Source of the DNA: JAFDVL01 sp043736395 | Lineage (GTDB): Bacteria > Acidobacteriota > Blastocatellia > RBC074 | Assembly (NCBI GenBank): GCA_043736395.1 | Contig: JAYTCQ010000267.1 | Span: 1-22,261, forward strand | Length of the DNA stretch: 22,261 bases | Direction: 5' to 3' | Shown: positions 14,376-21,763 of the stretch, one piece after another | How the letters are laid out: the number at the start of each line of letters is the position of its first letter | Numbering within the stretch: position 1 is the stretch's first letter | Position numbers and translations under genes: made by a program | The notes under the pieces: generated by a model | Database searches by the model: none | The model's input: the letters and a program-made list of their open reading frames with translations, nothing else | What the model was told of the DNA's origin: nothing

Positions 14376-14651
14376 ATGGAATTCGATTGGGATTCAAGCA
14401 AGGCTGCCAGTAACTTGGTTAATCATCGGGTTTCATTTGAAGAAGCGGCTACGGTGTTTGGTGATCCGCTGTCTGAAACCTATGATGATCCTGACCATTC
14501 AATTGCTGAGCGTCGCTTTATTATTATTGGAACGTCGGAACAACGAAGATTATTGTTTGTATCTCATACCGATGATGGTCAGATGATCCGAATAATCAGT
14601 GCTCGCGAACCAACTCGTGGCGAGAGAAAATATTATGAAGAAAACCAATGA
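14376..14651 (+). CDS. brnT: BrnT family toxin (type II)
   Basis: A 91-residue BrnT-type toxin, a RelE-like ribonuclease fold that blocks translation. It reads 'FDWDSSKAASNLVNHRVSFE' at the start (the family pattern is FxWDxxKxxxNxxKHxVSF), then 'EAATVFGDP', 'ERRFIIIGTS', 'LLFVSHTDD' and 'IRIISAREPTRGERKYYE' at the end. All are hallmarks and the length is standard. It overlaps the downstream antitoxin gene by 17 bases, giving the toxin-first order usual for BrnTA. The start has no ribosome-binding site and may be leaderless. The pair sits between the scpB end and the chromate transporter with no mobile-element remains. Confidence 0.88.
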   Translation: MEFDWDSSKAASNLVNHRVSFEEAATVFGDPLSETYDDPDHSIAERRFIIIGTSEQRRLLFVSHTDDGQMIRIISAREPTRGERKYYEENQ

Positions 14652-14862
14652 TGAACAGTCTGACGAATTGCGCTCTGAATATGATCTGTCTCAGTTAACG
14701 GGGCGTGTGCGAGGTAAGTATGTTGAACGCTATCAATCGGGGACAAATTTGGTTCGGTTGGAACCAGATGTGGCACGGGCTTTTTCCGATCCTAAATCGG
14801 TCAACGATGCGTTACGGCTCTTAATTAAATTGGCGCAAACGCAGATAATCCAACCTAACTAA
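14635..14862 (+). CDS. Antitoxin of the BrnT pair (BrnA-like)
   Basis: A 75-residue protein with an acidic N-terminal arm and the segment 'LRSEYDLSQLTGRVRGKYVE', known to me from proteins encoded beside BrnT toxins. The C-terminal half 'AFSDPKSVNDALRLLIKLAQ' is predicted helical and could be the DNA-binding or dimerisation part, although a classic ribbon-helix-helix is not obvious. The arm would bind and neutralise BrnT, and the dimer would repress the shared promoter. The ATG at 14635 lies within the end of brnT with GAGAG just upstream, supporting coupled translation. The name BrnA is by position and partial similarity, so no symbol is given. Confidence 0.75.
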   Translation: MKKTNDEQSDELRSEYDLSQLTGRVRGKYVERYQSGTNLVRLEPDVARAFSDPKSVNDALRLLIKLAQTQIIQPN

Positions 14863-14904
14863 TTCCGCTAGCTCGCAATGTGTCTTGATTAAGTCAGACT
14901 TTTT

Positions 14905-16359
14905 ATGAACCGAATTCGCCAATATTTTGATCAGGCACGCGAGTTCATTCTCAGTCAAATTTCAGAGAAAGTAGAAGTTGCGCCATTATCCGATTGGCGG
15001 ATTCTCATCAATCCATTTCTAAAAGTTGGTGCAACCGGATTCGGTGGAGGCATTGCCGTCATCTCGCAAATTCGTCGTCTCGTTGTGCAGCAAAAACGCT
15101 GGTTAACGGATGAAGAATTTCTTGATGCGGTGTCGCTGGCGCAAAGTCTACCGGGTGCGAATGCGGTCAACGCGATTTCTTACATTGGATTAAAAGTTGC
15201 CGGATTTCGTGGTGCGTTAGTTGCCGCGACAAGTTTTATTTTCCCTTCGTTTTTGATGATGATCGCGCTGACGATTGCGCATTCTTACCTCTTTCAACTT
15301 CCCGATGCGCAACGTGTTTTTCAGGGCTTCAATGCTGCCGTCGTGGGATTAATCGCGGCGACTGTTTTCAAAATTGGCAAGACGGCGATGCAGCGTCAAT
15401 GGCATCTGGAAATGGGTGTAGCGGTTGGGTTCATCCTGATTTTTACGAATACCAGCATCGCTGAAATCGTGTTGGTGGCGGGTGTGATTGGAATCTTTAT
15501 TCAATCCTTCAAAAAGCAAATGCGTGAGCGCGTACGCACTCGGGTAAAAAGCGAACGCCGCGAAAAAGCGCACGCTTTATTAGCCGAAAAGAAAGCTCGT
15601 AAACATGCCGCGAATGTGATTGATAACCCTGAAGAATATCACATTGAGCACCGCGTCGAAGTGTCATTGCCGATGCCGGGAGAAATTACGAAAACATCTG
15701 CATCGGAAGCTGAATTCAAATCTAAATTCGATTCTGATAAATTCGTTTCCTGGGCTTTGCCGTTGTTGGTTTTAATTCCATTCATCACTTCAATTTTGTC
15801 AAAACTGTTAGCAACGTGGCAATTAACGACAATGTTTTTGCGCATCGGAGCAGTTACGTTCGGCGGTGGGTTCGTGATGATTCCACAAATCAGAAATGAT
15901 GTCGTTGAAATGAATCATTGGCTGACGCCGCAGGAATTCGCCGACGGGATGGCCTTTGGACAAATGACGCCTGGGCCAGTGATGATTACGGCGACCTTTA
16001 TCGGCTATAAAGTCGCAGGAATTATAGGAGCCGTCGCTGCAACCATCGCTGCATTTTTACCTTCATTTTTGATGACCGTCGTGGCGGGGACTTCGCTGAA
16101 TCGGTTTCGCGCGAATCATTTGGTGCAATCTTTTTTGTCGGGAATTGCTCCGGCGGTGGTTGGCATGTTGGCGGCAGCGGGATACAGCTTAGCGCGGGCT
16201 TCGCTGAGTTCAAGTCTTAGTTATAATAATATTCCCGTCAGTTTCGGAATTGCTACAGTAGCGTTTTTATTGATGATGCGAGCGCGAATCAATCCGATTT
16301 TTATTATCTTTGGATGCGGTGCACTGCAATGGATGGTGAGTCGGTATTTGGTGGGATAA
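14905..16359 (+). CDS. chrA: Chromate transporter, two-domain (ChrA/CHR family)
   Basis: A 484-residue inner-membrane transporter of the long-chain CHR family, which exports chromate or related oxyanions. The two homologous halves are plain: residues 36-200 with 'FLKVGATGFGGGIAVISQI' and 'LPGANAVNAISYIGLKVAGF', and residues 305-484 with 'FLRIGAVTFGGGFVMIPQI' and 'MTPGPVMITATFIGYKVAGI'. The halves are joined by an unusually long charged linker (about 202-280) rich in Arg, Lys and Glu. The N-terminal 30 residues are an amphipathic, non-membrane extension. It is transcribed after the toxin-antitoxin pair with a 42-base gap. No chromate reductase or ChrB regulator is nearby, so the true substrate is uncertain. 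Confidence 0.93.
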   Translation: MNRIRQYFDQAREFILSQISEKVEVAPLSDWRILINPFLKVGATGFGGGIAVISQIRRLVVQQKRWLTDEEFLDAVSLAQSLPGANAVNAISYIGLKVAGFRGALVAATSFIFPSFLMMIALTIAHSYLFQLPDAQRVFQGFNAAVVGLIAATVFKIGKTAMQRQWHLEMGVAVGFILIFTNTSIAEIVLVAGVIGIFIQSFKKQMRERVRTRVKSERREKAHALLAEKKARKHAANVIDNPEEYHIEHRVEVSLPMPGEITKTSASEAEFKSKFDSDKFVSWALPLLVLIPFITSILSKLLATWQLTTMFLRIGAVTFGGGFVMIPQIRNDVVEMNHWLTPQEFADGMAFGQMTPGPVMITATFIGYKVAGIIGAVAATIAAFLPSFLMTVVAGTSLNRFRANHLVQSFLSGIAPAVVGMLAAAGYSLARASLSSSLSYNNIPVSFGIATVAFLLMMRARINPIFIIFGCGALQWMVSRYLVG

Positions 16360-16372
16360 ATTTATGAGAAAC

Positions 16373-16456
16373 ACTACCAACTCCCAACTAAAAACTACCC
16401 ACTATCTTGCAATGAAATGCAGCATAATGGGTAGTTGAAAATGTATAGTTGGTAGT
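16373..16456. repeat. Nested inverted repeat between convergent genes, possible two-way terminator
   Basis: The outer arms ACTACCAACT (16373-16382) and AGTTGGTAGT (16447-16456) are perfect reverse complements. The inner arms ACTACCCACTAT (16394-16405) and ATAATGGGTAGT (16424-16435) pair with one mismatch. The structure fills the gap between the chromate transporter stop at 16359 and the end of the minus-strand gene at 16468, and could stop transcription from both sides. Confidence 0.6.
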
Positions 16457-16467
16457 TTTCGAGGTCG

Positions 16468-16788
16468 TTAATAACACTCCGCCGTAGCTGAAAATTCAGC
16501 TGCTGCTCCAGGATAAGTCACCCTTCCAAAAATTGAAGTGCCGTCAGCTCCAACATTTCCTTCGTACGTTGCCAGCACGCCATCACTACTCGAAACACGT
16601 CTGAACGTCACGCGGCTGCCTTCTGTGACGACACTGATGACGCCAGTGATTCTGCGCTTGCCGTTCGTCCATTCGGCATTGTATTCGTTCGTATTTCCAA
16701 TGCGCGTCCACACCGTTGTGAAGCCATTTTCATTGCCTCTGAAACGGGTTGGCATGGCACATTTGAAAGGTGAAACCGGAGTTTGCAC
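16468..16788 (-). pseudogene. Out-of-frame C-terminal part of the LecA-domain gene
   Basis: This 106-codon open stretch starts inside the end of the upstream frame (overlap 16730-16788) and is shifted one base relative to it. It has no signal peptide or ribosome-binding site of its own. From 'FRGNENGFTTVWTRIGNTNE' onward it reads as a beta-rich C-terminal domain ('YNAEWTNGKRRITGVISV', 'SSDGVLATYEGNVGADGTSIFGRVTYPG') of a kind I recognise at the C-terminus of acidobacterial secreted proteins. The simplest reading is that it was once continuous with the frame above and was separated by an indel, with the end of the lectin-like domain also missing. Its frame has stayed open, so the break may be recent or a sequencing error. 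Confidence 0.65.
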
Positions 16789-17344
16789 TCGTGGATTTTG
16801 ATTTGCCGATCATCATAATAGGGATGCTAATATCGTTCCCAATCGAAGCAATTAAGGCTCCATCGGGTTCTTCAGGTAATGGAGCATTCGGATCACGACG
16901 TCCCAGACCCGAAGGCGAAGAGTTGTCGCGTCCATCAAGGGTCACAGTCCCGGTGGCTTCGATGCGGACGCGCTGCCCCTGTGTGACCTGAATATTGGAA
17001 TTGATCCAATCGTAAGAAAGCGGAACGTTCACGGCTGGATACGAATCATAATTTGTCCGTGCCGGTGGGCGGCCTGAAGTGTTTGCGGCTGTCGCATTGC
17101 TGATCGTTCCATCAGGATCACGATCCGTCACGATGCGCAGCACTTCCTTGATCGCAAAGCGCAGGACGCGTCCACGATCACGGTCACCGCCTCCTGTTAG
17201 TTGAATAAAAATTTCGTTGTTTTCAAAGCGTAAAAAGCTGCCTTGAATCACACTGCCATTCCGCAGATAAACCGTATCGGCAAAACTTGAAACAGATAAC
17301 AGCACCGTCACAAAAAGGCCGAGGATCAGCCGTTGCATTCTCAT
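16730..17344 (-). CDS. Secreted protein with PA-IL/LecA-like domain, frameshifted at its end
   Basis: A 204-residue frame with a signal peptide (MRMQRLILGLFVTVLLS, cleavage near SFA). Next comes a short N-terminal region 'DTVYLRNGSVIQGSFLRFEN' (about residues 24-75), then a segment from about residue 103 that resembles the PA-IL/LecA carbohydrate-binding domain: 'VNVPLSYDWINSNIQVTQGQ', 'VRIEATGTVTLDGRDNSSPS', 'EPDGALIASIG' and 'IPIMMIGKSKS'. After SKS the expected end of that domain is absent, and the frame ends 23 residues later while a compatible domain continues one base out of phase (16468-16788). The start ATG at 17344-17342 is chosen for the GGAG just before it; upstream in-frame codons to 17392 are less likely. 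The product is probably non-functional or truncated. Confidence 0.68.
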   Translation of the reverse strand: MRMQRLILGLFVTVLLSVSSFADTVYLRNGSVIQGSFLRFENNEIFIQLTGGGDRDRGRVLRFAIKEVLRIVTDRDPDGTISNATAANTSGRPPARTNYDSYPAVNVPLSYDWINSNIQVTQGQRVRIEATGTVTLDGRDNSSPSGLGRRDPNAPLPEEPDGALIASIGNDISIPIMMIGKSKSTSANSGFTFQMCHANPFQRQ

Positions 17345-17437
17345 AGATTTTCTCCAGTTGTGAACTAAAAAGTTGTGATAGACATGAAGCACTTACAGAC
17401 CTGCTCATGTCTATTGCACACTTTATCAAACCCTGCG

Positions 17438-19153
17438 TTATCGGACAATCTTGCTGGCAAATCCTGTGTGCATCAGCAATTTTTGAATTGGATATTTTCG
17501 TGATTCTTTTAGATAGTCATCCAGAAAATTCCACGCTACAAAACCATCATCGCTTTCGGCTTCAAGTAAATAAAAAGCCAGGTTTGCCAGCGGTTGCGCG
17601 CTGCGAATGATGATTGTCCCGGCAGGGAATTCAGCCTTTTCCAGTTGCGAATGCCCGGAGATTTTGATGGAGCGATGTCCCTGAAATTCTCGTTCAGAGC
17701 GAATCACTTTATCTATCACAAAACTTTGTACCTGCGTGACGAGCGGGACACTCAATTCTTCGATGATGATGCCGTGGATCTTCAGTTTTTCAATGATTAC
17801 TTTCAGACTAGGATCATTACGAAAGATATAAGCATGTGGCACCGCCGCATTACGTTTAGCGGCGAAGGTTCCATATTCCAACATTTTTACCGGGGTATAA
17901 CTGGCCTCGATCATCTTGGTCATTTCTTTACCGGAACGCGGATTTGTAATTTTTTCGACTTCTCCAACCAAAATATCAATGGGTTTGGGTGACGGCTTAA
18001 TTTCAAATTCGATTCCCATTTCTGAATTGGCGCCGTTCATTCCGCGTTTGATGGTGTCTTCGTCTACTCGTTTCACCAGCGTCGTAATTGAGTCACTATT
18101 GATATTACAAAACTTCAAAATTTCTACGATAAAAGCTTCAGTGACCTGGATACGGCTATGAAAATTGAGATAGCTATACGCCTCTGACAAAATCGTCAAC
18201 CGATTGCGCAAACCCGCGTAGTTATTGCCGAAGCGTGGGCGATGATCAAATGTCCGCCAGACTTTTTCCTGACTGTCTTCTTTGTGAGTAAAATTTTCGA
18301 CTTCGTAATTCAAGGCGTCTTTCGTCGCAAAATTACCATAATAATAAGTCCGAAAATGATGATTTTTAAGCATCGCCTGCGTGATGGATGGCAGCATAAC
18401 TTTGCGCTGAAAGGCGATGATGTGTGAATCCGTATTTGGATTCAGCATCGGTGCATAAGTCAGATGATAGCCGTGATAAGAGCCGTTCGTGGTATGCAGG
18501 TCAACAATTAAATGCGGGTCCCAGCGGTTAAATAATCCAATCAAAGCTTTGGCTTCGACCGATTCAACTTTCATGTAATCGCGGTTGAGATCGAGACGTT
18601 TGGCGTTCTCACGGGTGCCGACTCCGCCGATGGGGCCGTATTGTTCAGGGCGATGATCGGTACTAATTTTTTCGTTTCCGTCAGCGTTATAAATCGGAGC
18701 GATCAGGACTACGACCTTGTTCAGCACGGCTTTGAGATCGCCTGTGACAAGGCGGCGCGATAGTTGAAGCACTGCTTCTTTGCCTTCAACTTCACCCGCA
18801 TGAATATTGGCTTGAATTAAGACGACGGTCTTACCTGAAGCATGAGCCGCGCGAGCTGTGGCGAGTGGCGGATTCGAAATAATAATTAATGGTAAGTCGC
18901 GTCCTTCTTCAGATGTACCGAAAGAATCAACGCGTAAAAGGTTTGTTTGTTGTTGTAATTCTTTAAGGAAAACCAGGACATCCTCATAGCGGCTGGTCTC
19001 TTCATAATTGCTGGATTCGGCACGTGTTTTTGGAAAAATTTCCTGACTATAACTGGACATAGATAGACCCTGGAAAAAGATAGCAATGAAGATGAGGAAG
19101 GCTATTTTATGAAGGCAAGAAGCGAACGGCGTTAGGCGCAATAAGTAAATCAT
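17438..19153 (-). CDS. M14 family zinc carboxypeptidase, exported
   Basis: A 571-residue metallocarboxypeptidase. A basic and hydrophobic N-terminus (residues 1-37, ending SSYSQE) is a signal peptide. The M14 zinc site is visible: H118-A-G-E121 in 'NIHAGEVEGKEA' and His220 in 'IVDLHTTNGS'. 'RLDLNRDYMK' (residues 187-195) holds the substrate-binding Arg and 'LTILSEAYSY' supplies the likely catalytic Glu324. A C-terminal part of about 230 residues is shared by this large subfamily but has no named domain. It is probably periplasmic, trimming C-terminal residues of peptides. It follows the DUF2752 gene by 73 bases and precedes the broken LecA gene by 93 bases on the same strand. The start at 19153 lacks a clear ribosome-binding site. 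Confidence 0.9.
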   Translation of the reverse strand: MIYLLRLTPFASCLHKIAFLIFIAIFFQGLSMSSYSQEIFPKTRAESSNYEETSRYEDVLVFLKELQQQTNLLRVDSFGTSEEGRDLPLIIISNPPLATARAAHASGKTVVLIQANIHAGEVEGKEAVLQLSRRLVTGDLKAVLNKVVVLIAPIYNADGNEKISTDHRPEQYGPIGGVGTRENAKRLDLNRDYMKVESVEAKALIGLFNRWDPHLIVDLHTTNGSYHGYHLTYAPMLNPNTDSHIIAFQRKVMLPSITQAMLKNHHFRTYYYGNFATKDALNYEVENFTHKEDSQEKVWRTFDHRPRFGNNYAGLRNRLTILSEAYSYLNFHSRIQVTEAFIVEILKFCNINSDSITTLVKRVDEDTIKRGMNGANSEMGIEFEIKPSPKPIDILVGEVEKITNPRSGKEMTKMIEASYTPVKMLEYGTFAAKRNAAVPHAYIFRNDPSLKVIIEKLKIHGIIIEELSVPLVTQVQSFVIDKVIRSEREFQGHRSIKISGHSQLEKAEFPAGTIIIRSAQPLANLAFYLLEAESDDGFVAWNFLDDYLKESRKYPIQKLLMHTGFASKIVR

Positions 19154-19226
19154 TTGGGGATAGTATCTAAAGGGGATTTCGACTCACCCTAAGTATAGCG
19201 GTAGAAGAGCTTCATCACAACGAAAA

Positions 19227-19667
19227 TTATCGCATGAGATGAATCTTATAAATCCATCCCAGAATCATCAAAGCAATCGTCGAATACATAACAACATTTG
19301 ATCCGCGGGCGGTAATAAAGCTCATCCACGCAACGCGACGTCTCATCAAATAAAAACTTAATGGAATTAAAAAGGCTGTCGCGAGGCAGGCGAATAATCC
19401 AAAGGGTTGCGTGATAAATGCTTCGTAAAAATTAAATCTGACAGTATGCGCAAAGCTGGTCGTTAAGCCACACGCCGGACAAGGGAAGCCGGTGAAGCTC
19501 AGAAAAAAACAAGGAGGCAAGCCTAATTGCTGATGCGTACCAACTCCATTTTCGGAAGGATGAAGGATTCGCGCGACTCCAAGAATAGTTGTAGTCACAC
19601 CAATTAATGCGAAATATTGCGAGCGATCACGCGAGGAATAGACAAATTGATCAGCGATCCGATCCAT
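19227..19667 (-). CDS. DUF2752 domain membrane protein
   Basis: A 146-residue integral membrane protein with the DUF2752 hallmark 'GFPCPACGLTTSF' (Cys63, Cys66) followed by about two more hydrophobic segments (residues 85-110 and 122-140). The family is of unknown function; the paired cysteines could bind a metal or act in thiol chemistry. The ATG at 19667 is chosen because GGAGG (19674-19678) precedes it and it follows the upstream stop at 19670 by two bases. The longer in-frame version reaching 19772 would overlap the zinc-ribbon gene and is not needed. The tight spacing shows co-transcription and translational coupling with the zinc-ribbon protein, a common pairing for DUF2752. Confidence 0.88.
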   Translation of the reverse strand: MDRIADQFVYSSRDRSQYFALIGVTTTILGVARILHPSENGVGTHQQLGLPPCFFLSFTGFPCPACGLTTSFAHTVRFNFYEAFITQPFGLFACLATAFLIPLSFYLMRRRVAWMSFITARGSNVVMYSTIALMILGWIYKIHLMR

Positions 19668-19669
19668 TA

Positions 19670-20185
19670 TTATCCTCCGGTAATCGCGCTTAACACTCCG
19701 CCAAGCATGCCAAACAGTCCGAAAATAATCATAGAGCCACAATATAGGATTGTACTGAAAATGCCGATCCAAAATCCCGCTTTGGCATAGGACATCCCAC
19801 CAGCTGAAGCAGTACCTGATTTGATCGCATCCATTTCAAACTTTCCTAGAATAATTCCAGGAATGCTTAAAATAGGGCCGCAGGTAAAAACAGAAATAAT
19901 GGAAAGCACGAGCGAAGCAATTGCGCGTCCACTGGCAGAACCCGGCAACGGTGGCGCATAATCCGCAAAGCTGGGCGGCGTATATTGTGGAATATTTTGG
20001 CTTGGATAACTGCCGCCAATCGGCGGCTGATAAGGGCTGTCATCGGTGATCGAAGGCGGCGGCAAAGGCATCGTCGGACTTTCCGTCACGGATGGCGGAG
20101 TAAAGCCGGGATGCAGATTATTCCCGCATTTGGTGCAAAATTGCGCGTCGTTGCGGTTCGTCTGACCGCAGTTAGTACAGAACAT
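19670..20185 (-). CDS. Zinc-ribbon protein with DUF4190-like membrane domain
   Basis: A 171-residue protein in three parts: an N-terminal zinc ribbon (Cys3-x2-Cys6-x10-Cys17-x2-Cys20, 'MFCTNCGQ...FCTKCG'), a Pro/Ser/Tyr-rich cytosolic linker (about residues 27-82), and a DUF4190-like pair of membrane helices ('ASLVLSIISVFTCGPILSIP', 'GIILGKFEMDAIKSG', 'AKAGFWIGIFSTILYCGSMI'). The family role is unclear; it may be a membrane scaffold. The ATG at 20185 directly precedes the ribbon, with AAGGA about 11 bases upstream. It is the first gene of the minus-strand run that continues to 16468. Confidence 0.88.
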   Translation of the reverse strand: MFCTNCGQTNRNDAQFCTKCGNNLHPGFTPPSVTESPTMPLPPPSITDDSPYQPPIGGSYPSQNIPQYTPPSFADYAPPLPGSASGRAIASLVLSIISVFTCGPILSIPGIILGKFEMDAIKSGTASAGGMSYAKAGFWIGIFSTILYCGSMIIFGLFGMLGGVLSAITGG

Positions 20186-20278
20186 ATTTGATTCAATCCT
20201 TAAAAAATAATAAATGCAAAGACTGCGACAGTATTACAGAAAATCGCTTGAGAACCAAAGCGCAGCATCATATTCTTT

Positions 20279-20356
20279 CGACAGGATTTACAGGATGCAC
20301 AGGATTGATTTCACAAAGACAGTCGGTAAATCTTGTACATCCCGTCAATCCTGTCA
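20279..20356. repeat. Palindromic intergenic element of the ACAGGATT type
   Basis: The arms 20279-20306 and 20329-20356 (28 bases each) are reverse complements with about five mismatches, around a 22-base centre. The arms contain repeated ACAGGATT/GGATG words ('ACAGGATTTACAGGATG', inverted as 'CATCCCGTCAATCCTGT'). Repeats of this look occur in intergenic regions of several phyla. It lies in the divergent gap between the zinc-ribbon gene and the carotenoid gene and would fold as a long hairpin in the leader of the latter. Confidence 0.75.
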
Positions 20357-20387
20357 GATAGTTTTTCGTCTCATATTGGGATCATCA

Positions 20388-21140
20388 ATGCTTCATTTTT
20401 TTGAATTATTATTCGGCACAATCACGTATCGTCCGTACGTCTTTGTCTTTTTCGCCCTCTATTTATTCTTCGCCCTCACGAACATTGGACTCAAACGAAC
20501 TTCAATATTTACAGTACTCGCCTTCACCGTAGCATTTCTCTGCGAATGGAGTTCCGCCGTAGCTGGAACCGGATTTCCGTTTGGACTTTATTACTACATC
20601 GCCAACACGACAGACAAAGAATTGTGGATTGCCGGAGTTCCGTTTATGGATTCACTATCATTTACATTCTTATCCTATGTAAGTTGGCAGTTAGCCGTGA
20701 ACTTACTTTCTACAACTAAAAAAATAAGTCCACATTCGTGGTCAGTAACTTTCTTAGCTTCATTCTTAATGATGTATTTAGATATTATTATTGACCCGGT
20801 AGCCTTACTTGGAGAGCGTTGGTTTTTAGGAAAAATTTATTACTACCCGAACGGCGGAAGTTATAAAGGAATTACACTAGCGAATTTTTTAGGCTGGTTT
20901 TTTGTCTGTGCCCTGATCTTAAGAATCTTCGCATTGATTGACGCTCGGATGAAGCAGCACGAAAAGGGGATTAGTAATTATCCGCTGAAAGAGTTATTTC
21001 CGTTGGGATTATACTTGGGGATTTTAGGCTTTAATTTGTTTATGACTTTTTGGATTGGAGAAAAAGAACTTGGCGTTACGGGGATAATTATTTTGTTGCC
21101 GTTGTTGGGGATGATAGGTGCAAAGTTGGATAATTTTTAG
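20388..21140 (+). CDS. Carotenoid biosynthesis protein (DUF422/CruF-like)
   Basis: A 250-residue protein with six or seven membrane helices. 'EWSSAVAGTGFPFGLYYY' (about residues 53-70), 'GVPFMDSLSFTFLSYVSW' (about 83-100), 'DIIIDPVALLGERWFLG' and 'YYYPNGGSYKGITLANFLGW' are the conserved blocks of the carotenoid biosynthesis family that includes CruF 1',2'-hydratases. Such enzymes hydrate the psi-end of carotenoids in the membrane; which reaction this one performs is not determined, and no other carotenoid gene is in the window. An in-frame opening back to 20214 would translate through the palindrome, so ATG 20388 is chosen. It ends three bases from the end of the convergent gene at 21144. Confidence 0.88.
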   Translation: MLHFFELLFGTITYRPYVFVFFALYLFFALTNIGLKRTSIFTVLAFTVAFLCEWSSAVAGTGFPFGLYYYIANTTDKELWIAGVPFMDSLSFTFLSYVSWQLAVNLLSTTKKISPHSWSVTFLASFLMMYLDIIIDPVALLGERWFLGKIYYYPNGGSYKGITLANFLGWFFVCALILRIFALIDARMKQHEKGISNYPLKELFPLGLYLGILGFNLFMTFWIGEKELGVTGIIILLPLLGMIGAKLDNF

Positions 21141-21143
21141 TGC

Positions 21144-21734
21144 CTATTTAGCTTCAAAAATTCTACTAATTTGTATAATCCTCTCGACTTTTCCAGGATC
21201 GCTATACATTTCAGAATGACACGTCGCTAAGATGAAGGTTTTTTCGGATGCTCCAATTCGGTAATAATCCGGGTTAAAGATCTCATACTTTGTTTGTGTA
21301 TCAAGCTTCTCAGGTTTGCTTGGAAAAGTGCCAAATGCGACGCTCCAAGTGGCGAACCCAATTCCAAATGTTTTCTTGAGGTTGGCGGGAGAAAATTCTT
21401 TTCGAAACACAAGATCAATCATGACCAATTTATTTTCAAAGAATGAAAGCTCGATCAACCGGAAAGCTTCTACGTTTTTGAATCGTAACTTTTTATATAT
21501 TTTTTCTTTATGCTTTGGCGTAAGCCAGCGCTGTAATTCCGATGCCTTTAATCCTTCAGTGGTTTCTGAGTCTATTTTACCTAGATAGCTGATTGCCTCT
21601 TCTGAAGTTGTTTGACCAAGAGCAAGCTGTCCAAATCCATCAGCTAAAGCCCTCTCTTGTTGTGCAAAGACACCCTTCCCGATGAATGACAGGAGAAAAA
21701 TTAAAATTATTAGTTGTGATCTTTCGAATTTCAT
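21144..21734 (-). CDS. Exported protein of unknown function
   Basis: A 196-residue protein with a signal peptide (KFERSQ then hydrophobic residues 7-20, cleavage near VFAQQ at 24-25). The mature part has 'GFGQLALGQTTSEEAISYLG', a pattern often seen at the start of small periplasmic modules, then 'QRWLTPKHKEKIYKKLRF', 'IELSFFENKLVMIDLVF' and a C-terminal alpha/beta stretch. A single Cys is in 'ATCHSEMY'. No domain is recognised. It lies 29 bases downstream of another minus-strand gene (end 21764), so the two may be co-transcribed. The start at 21734 is the only reasonable one for the signal peptide, although the ribosome-binding site is weak. Confidence 0.7.
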   Translation of the reverse strand: MKFERSQLIILIFLLSFIGKGVFAQQERALADGFGQLALGQTTSEEAISYLGKIDSETTEGLKASELQRWLTPKHKEKIYKKLRFKNVEAFRLIELSFFENKLVMIDLVFRKEFSPANLKKTFGIGFATWSVAFGTFPSKPEKLDTQTKYEIFNPDYYRIGASEKTFILATCHSEMYSDPGKVERIIQISRIFEAK

Positions 21735-21763
21735 AGTTTGTAATATACTTCAATTAAAATAAC

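Noticed and set aside
19668..19772. Longer version of the DUF2752 protein starting at 19772
   Set aside because: It would overlap the zinc-ribbon gene by about 100 bases; ATG at 19667 has an ideal GGAGG.
20214..20387. 58-codon N-terminal extension of the carotenoid protein
   Set aside because: It runs through the ACAGGATT palindrome; the hydrophobic family N-terminus begins at 20388.
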